Source: Stomoxys calcitrans
Taxonomy: Eukaryota > Arthropoda > Insecta > Diptera > Muscidae
DNA length: 64,000 nt
Assembly (NCBI RefSeq): GCF_963082655.1
Contig: NC_081552.1
Location: 1,550,001-1,614,000 of the forward strand
Reading direction: 5' to 3'
Below the pieces are notes generated by a model. It ran no database searches and was not told the origin of the DNA. It was given only the letters and a program-made list of their open reading frames with translations. Positions 36,681 through 45,906 of this stretch are shown one piece after another; position 1 is the stretch's first letter; every line of letters starts with the position of its first letter. A program made the position numbers and the translations under genes.

Positions 36681-37242
36681 ATGGCTATCAGGAAAGCGTT
36701 AGTTGTTTTGCTTATCAGCTTTTTGTGCTCAGCACACGCCCGCTCAGTTTCTGTGGTTGGTGATGTCTTCATCGAAGTCGACGCTGGTAAGTAACTTGGG
36801 GCCCGGTGATGTTGCTGTGGTACTTTTTAATATAGTCTTCCCTTAACTAGACAAATTTCGATGCGACAAAATTGAATGTCCTTTGAATGCCGAGTATTGT
36901 GTGGTCACCAAGCAAAAGCATCCAAATGATGCCTCAGTCTTGCTGCGTTCCAATACCTGTTTTGCGATGTCCGGCGAAGAACTGGTAAAGTCAGTATTTA
37001 ATGAACCTATTGATCCCAATACGCAGATTCAGCTGACGTTACAAGCTAACCGCAGTGGAGGCATCAGCTCAATCAACTCCCTCAACTCCCTACAAACTAT
37101 AACTACCGGCGACTTCGATGAGGAAGCATTTAATGCCCAAATGAATAATTTCAAAGAGAATTTCAGCCGCGGTATGGCAAATCTTAACAACGGTTTGATG
37201 GCGATGAGCAACAGGATGCAGAATATGTTCGGTGGAAAATAA
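36681..37242 (+). CDS. Secreted four-cysteine protein A
   Basis: Two exons, 36681-36786 and 36851-37242, joined over a 64-bp GTAAGT...CTAG intron in phase 1, give 165 residues. Residues 1-20 (MAIRKALVVLLISFLCSAHA) are a clear signal peptide, so the product should enter the secretory pathway. The mature part has exactly four cysteines with spacing C-x4-C-P-x5-C-x19-C (RCDKIECP, EYC, NTCF), which could form two disulfides. A Ser/Asn/Gly-rich middle follows, then an amphipathic C-terminal region ending MSNRMQNMFGGK. An AATAAATAAAG signal lies at 37620-37630. It is one of four paralogues here and the duplicate partner of gene B. I do not recognise a named family; the function is unknown. An effector, seminal or immune peptide role would be speculation. 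Confidence 0.85.
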
Positions 37243-37654
37243 TTTCGGTCGAATGAAAATATATCAGAAAAAATTCCAACAGAAAATAATTTATATAAAC
37301 TAAACGCAAAACCAAAATTATTTGATATATAGTACATATAACATAATTGTATTGTAAACCTTTTTTGGGAAAATCTCCCGCAAAACTTTCAACTTCTACA
37401 CTTATAAAACTATATTCCAGAAATACGACAAAGACTACAATCATGGCTACACTCAAAGCTTAATGAAGCCTTAAAATAGGTTTATTTGACAGTTCTTTAA
37501 GGGAAATCTGTCACATGAACCCATTTCAAATCTATATTAAGTTTTGTGAATGAGGTCGTAATCCTTTACGGAAAGCTCTCATTTATATTCCAATACTTGT
37601 GTGTATCCCAAAAATTCTAAATAAATAAAGCATAACTTCTAATTTGTAGATTTT

Positions 37655-38790
37655 TTTTATATTCAATGGGTAAGATTACTGGATAAAAAGTTGGCATATA
37701 TTATTTTTTCTCTATTAATGTAGAAATATCGAAAAAATAATCATGATTTGAGTTATATCAACATTTCGTTTTTCCCGAAATTTTTTAATGATTACTTTTT
37801 TTAGATCATAGAGTTGGAAGCAAAAAACTTGCTTACTTGTGAAATAATTTTCATAAAAGTGTTATGATGTCATTGAGATTTTTCTAGTGCTTCAAATATG
37901 AAGCACTAGACAGTTTCTTGCTCTTATAATGCCACATCTCCTGTACTGCCTTGAGGTATATTTTATATATATATAGTAGTTCGCAAAATCTTTAAATCCC
38001 GTGATCCAATATTTCTGGTAAATATTTTCTCATTTTCTCACTCTACTCGAGTTAATCAAATACTCATACCAAGAGTTCTACCTCTGGCCACAACCACAGC
38101 CACCATAACCCAGACGCTGTTGCATATCCCAGCGTCAATAAGGTATTCCATAAAGATTATCATGGCCAGGAAACCAGGACTGCAATACGAACGTTTGACT
38201 CTCGAACAGTTGATTCTATTTTTTGAAAACCTTGTTTTTTTTGTATAAAAAAAAGAAAAAGAGAAATAAATTAGGTAGGGACAACATAAGTGCCTTTTTT
38301 TCTTTTTACTCACCCGTTGGTTGTGATGCAGACTTTGACCTAAACATGAACTCGTCGTTAGGTTAGTTTGTAAAAATTCAAAGGATATTTTCTTGTCTCT
38401 TTCAGCCTATGTTGACCCCACTGTGCTGAAGAAGCAGCACAACAGAAAACCCCTGAACAGAAACAAAAAAATACTCTTTAGACTAAAACTAACTATGACA
38501 ACTACACTTGAACTAGACAATACTTACCAAAGACTAGACGGCCGGACGGACAGACCAGAACTCGAAGGGACCTTATTGACAGCAAAGGCCGCCGCCAATG
38601 CCGCATTCTACACTGGCAGTTCATTAACATTCATCCAAAGCTGACGAAGCGACGCAAACCATCTAAAAAGAGGGGAAATTCCAAAATTTTTAATATTGGT
38701 TTTTTTGTTGAAATAAAATTTCTTTATAAAAAAGGATAGTTAGACTTTTGAAAATTTATGTATTCGACCCGTTGATATATGTGAGGCTTG
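37655..38790. other. No gene supported between genes A and B
   Basis: AT-rich. A weak open frame (38393-38644) follows an acceptor-like CTCTTTCAG but has no domain or paralogue, so it is not called. A T-rich tract lies near 38220-38310 on the reverse strand. Confidence 0.4.
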
Positions 38791-38829
38791 CATGTCAAAT
38801 CAAATCAAATGCAGTTGGCTTGGATACTT

Positions 38830-39250
38830 CTATCCAAAATTCATAAAATACGCTTTACCATTTATACTGCCCTACATTACATGCTTCTTCAACGCCATTT
38901 TAACCACTGGAGATACATCCGTCTGCATGGAAAAATTCACAAATAATACCAGCGCCCGAGTTAAAAAAATGGTTTTTGAAACGATAATCCATAAGCAAGT
39001 TAGTACCGCCTTTTATTCAGCAAACAGCCTGGGTTCAAACCGAGACACAGATATTAGATCTAGGATATATGATGGACAGGTAACATGTCTTGTACTGTTG
39101 GATCATTCAAAAGCTTTTGACTGGGTTCATCATGATATGATGTGCCTAAAACTGAAGCATTATTTTAATTTTTCCGCCTCTGCTGTGTTTTTAGTTAAAA
39201 ATTATCTCTGTCAAGGAACTCAATCAGTTGCAATCAAAGATTTAATTCTG
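38830..39250 (+). pseudogene. Non-LTR reverse transcriptase fragment
   Basis: The reading contains LVLLDHSKAFDWVHHDMM, which is reverse-transcriptase motif A (LDxSKAFDxVxH), followed by an ENYLC-like NYLCQGTQSV. Upstream residues (IIHKQVS) also fit this region of CR1/jockey-type enzymes. No YADD motif or endonuclease is present. It differs from the LINE at 45907-49034 and ends where copy 2 of the segmental duplication begins. Confidence 0.75.
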
Positions 39251-39482
39251 GGACCTTATAAATATAAATTCCTCAATGCCGACATATATGTATGTGTAAA
39301 TATTTTTACAAAATATCCACAAACATTTCCAATCGGGGCAAAAACCGCAGCTGTAAATGAAAACTGATGTTTCTCTCATTGCTCTCAGTACAAACAACTT
39401 AATATTTAAAGTAATAATTATTTTATGACTCAGACTGTTGTTCTAGTTCAACGAATAAAACACTGCGCCGTGTGAGGGTACA

Positions 39483-40206
39483 AAAAACAAATAAAAAGTG
39501 CTAAGTTCGGCCATGCCGAATCTTGGATACCCACCACCATGGATTCCGCTAAAAAGTTGCCTTTTTTAACTCAGTTCGTAGTTAATTTATTTTACAACAA
39601 TCAAATGGCGAAATGGTTGCGACTGCTATGGTCTCAAGTAGTCATATCGGGGAATCGATATTAAAGGCCTTTATCAGTATATAGACCGATTCGGATCATA
39701 CTTGGCACGGGTGCTGGAAACGGAGGCTTTTAGGGGCTACGAAGTCAAATCCGAGAATCGGTTTGTCAGGGAGCTTTATCAGTTTATAGGCCGATTCGGA
39801 TCATACTCGGCACTGATGTTGGAAGTCAGGGGCCGAATTACCGCGCACTGAATCAAGTATGAGATAATTCGGCCCCAGAACGGAAGACTTTGTGCCAAAT
39901 TTCAACCATATCGGATCAAAAATGAGGTCTCTGGGGCCCAAATCTGAACCGATATGGCCCATTTGCAATCCCCAACGGCATACATCGATAAGAAGTGTGT
40001 GTGCAAAATTTCAAGCAGATATCTTTATTCGTGCGAACGCTATCGTGATTTCGGCAGACGGAGGGACGGGGCTATATCGACTCAGAATGTCAAGACGCTC
40101 AAGAATATATATACTTTATAGGGTCTGACGTCGTCAATATTTCTAGTTATGACAAACGGAATGACTAGATTAGTATACCCCCCATCCTATGGTGGTGGGT
40201 AAAAAC
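39483..40206 (-). mobile_element. DINE-1-like HINE
   Basis: Left end AAACAAATAAAAAGTGC, decayed hairpin TTCGGCCATGCCGAA, ATACCCACCACCATGGATTCC; three units; 'actttatagggtctgacg' and the end CCTATGGTGGTGGGTAAAAA. It is inserted in copy 2 of the duplication, about 20 bp from the site used in copy 1. Confidence 0.8.
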
Positions 40207-40539
40207 ATAAAATCTCTGGGGAAAACCCCCCTTTTTAATGTTAGAGAATAGTGATCAACTACAACTCAATAGGTTCGAAAGCAATGAGAGCTAATGTTAG
40301 GTGTACGACTGATTTCGAATATTTGCAGTTGATCAGATTTTCATTTTCACCAACACAAGCCGTAAATAAATTAAAGTAAGCAATTAAACCAAAATAGAAT
40401 TCGTTTCGCACTTGTCTGTTTAAATTTTGCACGGAAAAAAAGCCGTCCTCCACCTATTGAGCTTAGTATACCGAAGCGTTTTGAGCTGATAACATCGTTG
40501 CAAGAAAACACAAACCGCAGATAAATTTGCTTCCGAACG

Positions 40540-41101
40540 ATGGCTATCAGGAAAGTGGCACTTGTTTTGGTTATCAGCTTTTTGTGCTCAGCACACGCCC
40601 GCTCAGTTTCTGTTGTTGGTGATGTCTTTATCGAAGTCGACGATAGTAAGTTAATTAGGGACTGGTGATCTCGGTGTGGTACCTTTTAAAATAATCACCC
40701 TTTAACTAGATAAATTTCGATGCGACAAAATTGAATGTCCTTTGAATGCCGAGTATTGTGTGGTCACCAAGGAAAAGGATCCAAATGATGCCTCAGTCTT
40801 GGTGCGGTCCAATACCTGTTATACAAAGCTCAATGAAGAGCTGACGAAGTCTGTGTTCAAGGAAACGGTTGATCCCAATACGCACATTCACCTAATTTTA
40901 AAGGCTGGCCGCAATGGAGGCGTCAGCTCAATCAACTCTTCCAACTCTCTACAAACTGGAAATACCGGCGATTTCGATGCGGAGGCATTTAATGCCCAAA
41001 TGAAAAATTTTCAAGAGAATTTGAACCGCGGTATGGAAAATCTTAGCAGCAGTCTAAACACGATGAGTAACAGACTGCAGAATATGTTTGGGGGAAAATA
41101 A
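40540..41101 (+). CDS. Secreted four-cysteine protein B
   Basis: Two exons, 40540-40645 and 40710-41101, with a 64-bp phase-1 intron (GTAAGT...CTAG) give 165 residues, the same exon and intron lengths as gene A. The signal peptide is MAIRKVALVLVISFLCSAHA. The mature protein keeps C-x4-C-P-x5-C-x19-C (RCDKIECP, EYC, NTCY) and the C-terminal MSNRLQNMFGGK. By eye roughly three quarters of mature residues match gene A. Changes cluster after the fourth cysteine and in the C-terminal half. A poly(A) signal AATAAATAAAG lies at about 41457-41467. Function unknown; a recent tandem duplicate of gene A. Confidence 0.85.
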
Positions 41102-41689
41102 TATCGGTGAAGTGAAAATATTTATATATGGAAATAATAACTTCCGAGAAAATACATAAACATATGACCAAAAATTGTTAAATATATAAACCATGCAGCT
41201 TAATTGTATGGCAAATCTTAATGAAGCCTTAAAATAGGTTAATATGACTGTTCTATAAAGGAAATCTGTCAAATAAGCCTATTTCAAATCTACATAAAGT
41301 TTTGAGAATACCGGTGTAAATGTGTACCCTTATATTATTGTATTCTAGAAATACAGAAAAAGTCTACCATTTAATATGTATAATAATCCTTTGCGGAAAG
41401 CTCTCATTTATATTCCAATACTTAAAATCTTATATCTTCAAAAATATATATGTAGAAATAAATAAAGCATACCTTATAATTTGTTGGGATTAGTAACATT
41501 TATTCGAGACTAATTGTATTTGTATTGATCATCGCATTTGTTTAAGAAGTCCCATTATACAATTCGACATCTAAGGTTATCGGTTGCGGTTATTAAGAAG
41601 TAAAAAAAATTGCGGCTAGCCAGAAAAGTCAAAAATCTGTTCAATTTTGACCATTTACTGACTAGTATGGCTAGTTTTGCAATTTTTAA

Positions 41690-41830
41690 AACAGTTACTC
41701 AGTAAAAGTTTGCAGGTGAGTAAGAGCCATTTTACTCTCTTTAAAAAATTTGCAAGCAAAAGTACGCGAACGACTTCCAGTGAAAATTTGCGGAAAACAG
41801 CTGATTTTTGTTTTGGCTGGTTTTTTATTT
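41690..41830 (+). repeat. Repeat with 'acgcgaacgacttccagt' core
   Basis: A related segment in the same orientation lies at 43060-43245 ('cacgcgaatgacttccagta', 'gcaaatttgcacag'). The two may be parts of one element split by the LINE fragment between them. Class unknown. Confidence 0.4.
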
Positions 41831-41989
41831 GCTTGCTTGGAAAACAATTTTTTTAAACAAAAAAATCTGGCGATACTTTTGAGGAATTTTCCTTAGATAA
41901 ACGTCTATTTATTGATCCGAGAGTGAAAAGGCTAGAAGGGGAGCCATTCGTATATCCGTGATCTCCGTACCGCTAGACAGCCATCACAA

Positions 41990-42440
41990 ATTACCGTGTA
42001 ATCCCATGGCAGCCGGTTCTACGTACCGCATAGGCCCGATGGAGTCTTTCAGTGTAAAACACCTTGCTTCAACAACAACCTTGCACGAAGCTACGAATGT
42101 AGTCGGTGGCGTCAAGTCGCGCAAGGCGCCGGTTCCAGACAGAATCTCTACACTGATGCTGAAGAATCTATATCTGTCCTCAGCCTATCTGAACACTATT
42201 ATAGTATCCGATTTTTGGAAGATGGGCAGTCTGAAACCTGAAAAGGACACGAGCAAGGGGGAGTCGTACAAACCGGTCTCCCATCTCTCATCACTAGCCA
42301 AGACGCATGAGGGGCTACTCCTCCCGCTCCTCTCGTTGGACAATTTCCATTCGCCGAGCATCAGCATGCATTTCGAAGGCTGCAAAGGACTACTACTGCT
42401 TTACATGCCATCGCCGTATACAAAAGTACACTTGTTGTGC
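41990..42440 (+). pseudogene. Jockey-like LINE fragment, 5' end fused to RT
   Basis: Starts with AATCCCATGGCAGCCGGTTC, the 5' end of the LINE at 45907-49034, then jumps to the region just before reverse transcriptase. Readable pieces include IVSDFWKMGSLKPEKDTSKG and SYKPVSHLSSLAKTHEGLLL. Internal deletion and frameshifts make it non-functional. Confidence 0.7.
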
Positions 42441-42444
42441 TGAC

Positions 42445-43055
42445 AAAGATACTTTGGACTAACTATCTTTTGGATAAATTGCTACGACCGCTGATGTGAG
42501 CCTTCTATTTGGTGATGCGGCGGCTACGGACACTTCGTTATCATTAAAAATATCTGCATCCGTTCACAATTGGCAGACTAATGTGCACTGTGCGTCACTT
42601 GATTACCTGCCCAGCTAGACCCATTCAATCCCATGGCAGCATCTTCCCTCCTTAACAAATTCAAAGGAACTGTGTTGGTTTCATCGATGAGGTCTCTCCG
42701 ATGAGGATGATTCCATCAAAACACTTAAGAAGCCGATAATTACTCTTTTCCTGGTGTCTGGAAGGATACAATGTTTTGAATCAAGATTTTCCAAATAATT
42801 CCGCAAATTTTGCATTTACCTTCTAATGTAGAATACCCGACTTGAGGTAAAATTACAACTTCATTTGTCAAGTTTTCTGTACCTGAACACTAGCTGCTGC
42901 CATGAATCTTCATTAAAAGTATATAAAAATGAAACAAATTTAATAATTACCAATAAACAATATATATTTTTACTTACATCTGCCTTTTTAGATCAAAAAG
43001 GTTGGCGTTAGCTTTTATATTTTTATGTAACAGGTGTTTTTCATAAAACAGCTGA
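42445..43055. other. No gene identified
   Basis: Contains another short LINE 5'-end motif, AATCCCATGGCAGCATC, near 42627. The rest is AT-rich with no open frame of note. Confidence 0.4.
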
Positions 43056-43059
43056 CCTT

Positions 43060-43245
43060 TACAAAACATGTGTTCGAAATTGCAAATTTCTGCTGGCAAA
43101 AAAAGTCCCAGGAGAAATTTGCAGGTTCTCTATTTTCTAACTGTCAAAATTTATTTGCTCTCCCTCGCACTCTCTTTTGCTGGCAAATAAAGCACGCGAA
43201 TGACTTCCAGTAAAAAATTTTGCAAATTTGCACAGATTTTTGAGT
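43060..43245 (+). repeat. Repeat, partner of 41690-41830
   Basis: GCAAATTTC, 'ctctccctcgcactctctt' and ACGCGAATGACTTCCAGTA; same orientation as the partner. It lies upstream of gene C. Confidence 0.4.
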
Positions 43246-43761
43246 TCCCGAACACAGCTTATGTAAACATCAGGAGGGTCATGCAATCATTTGATGTTCA
43301 CATTATTAGCCAATCAATAGATTGATGAATGACCTGCAAATTTCGCAAAATATAACGGCCACGCCCGTTACGTTAGTTTTGATGGCCGTTTCACTTTCAA
43401 TACTGGCAAGGTTGAAGGATCCTTAAAGGAAATAAAACTGCACAAAGATCATTTAAAGTGACAATTTTTCAGATATTTGTTCAGAGGATATATTCGTATA
43501 TTTCAGTACAAATGTAACACCCGTTACAATGGAATTGCCCATGTGTAGTATCACCCAATGATGATATCATGCATTTCGTTGCAAAGACTAATCGAAATCA
43601 TAAGGTCAGTGTTTTTAACCTTGCATAACTCACAGATTGTAGATCTGCCAATTTGCTGAAAACCATATGTACATCCCCGTTGGGACGTACAAATGTTTGG
43701 CACCAAAAACTGATAAAGAATCTGCCGTCACCGGCAATAGTGATTTTAGAAAACGAATTGG

Positions 43762-43805
43762 TTTAAAACACGACAATCTCTTTGTTTCAATGCGTTGTCA
43801 GTTTT
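43762..43805 (+). promoter_or_regulatory. Possible core promoter of gene C
   Basis: TTTAAAA at 43762-43768 and an initiator-like TCAGTTTTC at 43798-43806, about 36 bases apart and 100 bases before the start codon. Spacing is slightly long for a TATA box, so this is tentative. Confidence 0.25.
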
Positions 43806-43896
43806 CAAACAGACAAAAAAATATTTTTTTTTAAATCAGCTTTTGATACTGTTGGGTGTTCAATTTCAAAGCATTTTCTAAAGCTGTACCTGTATT

Positions 43897-44437
43897 ATGT
43901 CCGGATTTGTTGTTTTGTTGCTAATGGTGGTTACCTGCCTTTTAGGAGTTGTTACAGGTGCACCCATAGAACTCGTTTCTTATATAGAAGATCTCAATGT
44001 CTCGTTTGAAAACGGTAAGTTCGATTCTTTTCGAGAGAGACAACCATCCCTTTGACAAAATTCTTCTACAAACAACTCACACAGATAAATGGATTTGTGG
44101 CGGTATTACATGTCCCTCGAAGACGTTTGGATGTCGCGTTCAGCGTTTAACGGACACTAAAGATGACAAAATGTTGCACTCGATTTATACATGCTTCGAC
44201 GAAAACAAGTTAAATGTGAAAGTTGAAGCATCTATCACTGAAATGGCAAAACCTAGAAAAATTGACATAAATCTAGAATCCTATGTGGGAGCAGTCTCCG
44301 TCTTTTCATCTGGATATGGCCTCGGGGGACATGAAAATGCCAAAGGAACCGTATCACCAGGCGCCTGGAATGAGTTAAAAGAGACTGCCAAGCAAAATAA
44401 AAATACAGTGGACGAGTCGAATGCTGCGTTTGAATAA
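43897..44437 (+). CDS. Secreted four-cysteine protein C
   Basis: Two exons, 43897-44014 and 44085-44437, over a 70-bp phase-1 intron (GTAAGT...CACAG) give 156 residues. Residues 1-22 or so (hydrophobic MSGFVVLLLMVVTCLLGVVT, then GAP) form a signal peptide. The mature part has C-x4-C-P-x5-C-x19-C (WICGGITCP, FGC, YTCF), the same spacing as genes A and B, and the intron falls at the same place (D-K-W-x-C after the junction). The remainder is a domain rich in charged residues that also aligns with gene D (IDINLESYVGA versus VDIALETYTGA). AATAAA signals lie at 44441 and 44460. Function unknown. It is closer to gene D than to A and B. Confidence 0.85.
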
Positions 44438-44534
44438 GCAAATAAAAATGGATTTGTTCAATAAAAAAAAAACACCTAGCAGTCTTCTGCGGTTACCCAG
44501 ACAAAGAAGTATTTGCAATTATTATTTTCGTTTC

Positions 44535-44570
44535 AATAAAAGGGCCGCTGCACAGTTTGTTTGACAGTTT
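44535..44570 (+). promoter_or_regulatory. Possible core promoter of gene D
   Basis: AATAAAAGG at 44535-44543 as a TATA-like box, with ACAGTTTG at 44564-44571 as an initiator about 28 bases downstream. If used, the transcript starts before both in-frame ATGs (44578 and 44635). Confidence 0.3.
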
Positions 44571-44634
44571 GTATTTGATGTTAAGTTGTTTCATTTTAAC
44601 GACAGCAATCAGTGCTAACAATTCTGTTGAAAGT

Positions 44635-45123
44635 ATGAAAAAAATATTCGCACTGATGACCATTCTTGGAATTGCGGCAGGTAGAATGAATACAAATGGA
44701 ATTTCCTATGTCAGAAGCATCCTGATGGACCACATGAAAGGTAAAAACTTGAACATTAAGAAACAGTTTAACCAGAATACGATCTTTCAAGGTGGTTGGG
44801 TATGCGGCGAATTAAAATGTCCTTCTGATACTTTTGGCTGTAGGGTTAGGCGTTTTAATGCTTATGACTATCATAATTGGTTACATACGGTCTACACTTG
44901 CTTCAATAAGCAGAGGAAAGACCTTGCAAAATATTCAGAGTTATTGGAGATGGAAAAAAATCGTAATGTTGATATCGCATTAGAAACTTATACCGGTGCC
45001 AAGCCGTCATATACGAGATCTTTCAATGTCAATGGAGAGACAGCACATGGTGTGGTGCCACTTAACACGTGGACTAAACTGAAAAAAGAAGTAAAAGCCG
45101 ATATGGATAGATACAATCAATAA
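44635..45123 (+). CDS. Secreted four-cysteine protein D
   Basis: Exons 44635-44740 and 44792-45123 with a 51-bp phase-1 intron (GTAAAA...TTTCAAG) give 145 residues. Exon 1 is 106 bp, as in genes A and B, which favours ATG 44635 over the in-frame ATG at 44578. The signal peptide is MKKIFALMTILGIAAG. The four cysteines keep C-x4-C-P-x5-C-x19-C (WVCGELKCP, FGC, YTCF). The intron is a multiple of three and has no stop, so an unspliced transcript would also encode a protein (162 residues). C-terminal residues VDIALETYTGA and VVPLNTWTKLKKEVK match gene C. Only 198 bp separate it from the gene C stop. Poly(A) signal AATAAA at 45171. Function unknown. Confidence 0.75.
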   Translation: MKKIFALMTILGIAAGRMNTNGISYVRSILMDHMKGKNLNIKKQFNQNTIFQGGWVCGELKCPSDTFGCRVRRFNAYDYHNWLHTVYTCFNKQRKDLAKYSELLEMEKNRNVDIALETYTGAKPSYTRSFNVNGETAHGVVPLNTWTKLKKEVKADMDRYNQ

Positions 45124-45239
45124 GCATTTGGAGTTATTGCAATTAAAATGAATTTTAACAAAAGGCCTAAAATAAATGGGATAGCTGTGAGCACCACACA
45201 CACAGGCTTGAAAATTGAGGTCCCATCTGTGTGGTGTTC

Positions 45240-45565
45240 ATTACTGTCACGACAAGCTTAGCTGCGAGCTACCGGGCGCGTCCACAGGTTGCGGATAGTG
45301 GAATGCTGCAACGGCAGTCGCGGACAATCAGCGGTATCGAGCAGAGAGTCTCAGTGTGAGGCCGGGCGGCACCGGCTCTTGCACAAATACTGAGTGCCTA
45401 TGATGGTCGATATGACAAGGCGGGTTATTGGGGACTTTAATTATCCAATGGGCACATTGTTCCCTCGACAATCGGTACTTTGGACCGGAACAAGCTTGTG
45501 CACCTGCCGGTGCTTGACTAAGATTGCCTCCTCGACATGAAAATGGAGCTACAACAACAACAAAA
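45240..45565 (+). mobile_element. LINE 3'-end fragment with (AAC)n tail
   Basis: GC-richer than its surroundings and ending GGAGCTACAACAACAACAA, the tail style of the jockey-like LINEs here. No coding motif was recognised in it. Confidence 0.55.
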
Positions 45566-45757
45566 TACAAAAAGCTTTTAATTTAATATGCGCAACATGC
45601 ATGCAGTTGGTGGTAAGTCAATGGTTGTAATGTCATTTGCTAAAAAAACCAAAATCATAGTTTGTTTAAAGTTGCAGATCAATCGACATTAGCCTGCGAC
45701 TTTTTCTCCGATTTTTAAACATTGATTGCTCTGCGAATACTTATCAATAAAAAAAAT

Positions 45758-45906
45758 TACTTTGGGGAGGCCATCGTGACGCCAAACGCCTGGGTTCAAC
45801 TTCCGGCGTTAACATCAACAATATTTTCAGCGGTTGTTATCCCCTTACTAAAGCTGGCTACATTTGTAAGCTATTCTGCCATGTTAAAAGTTCTCTACCA
45901 GGTGGT
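45758..45906 (+). mobile_element. SINE left half (split by LINE)
   Basis: B-box GGGTTCAACTTCC, 'cagcggttgttatcccc' and the body up to 'aaaagttctctaccaggtggt' match the SINE at 6718-7072. The element resumes at 49035 after the LINE. GTGGT at 45902-45906 recurs at 49035-49039 as the target duplication. Confidence 0.75.

Larger units (their letters stand above)
33797..37650 (+). repeat. Tandem segmental duplication, copy 1
   Basis: Homologous to 39272-41486. It starts at CTCAATGCCGACAT and ends just after the AATAAATAAAGCATA poly(A) signal of the first secreted-protein gene. It is longer than copy 2 because a HINE with nested DNA sits at 34046-36335. Confidence 0.8.
39272..41486 (+). repeat. 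Tandem segmental duplication, copy 2
   Basis: Homologous to 33797-37650, including upstream sequence ('tatgactcagactgttgttc', AACGAATAAAACA), the whole two-exon gene and the 3' flank with 'gaaagctctcatttatattcc'. A different HINE (39483-40206) has inserted here. The copy also preserves the empty site of the HINE in copy 1. Confidence 0.8.

Noticed and set aside
38393..38644. 83-codon frame after an acceptor-like CTCTTTCAG
   Set aside because: No ATG-supported start with context, no domain, no paralogue and no donor exon identified; low-complexity composition.
44557..44634. Longer N-terminus for gene D
   Set aside because: 44557 is a TTG, and the in-frame ATG at 44578 would give two hydrophobic leaders in series; ATG 44635 gives an exon of 106 bp as in genes A and B.
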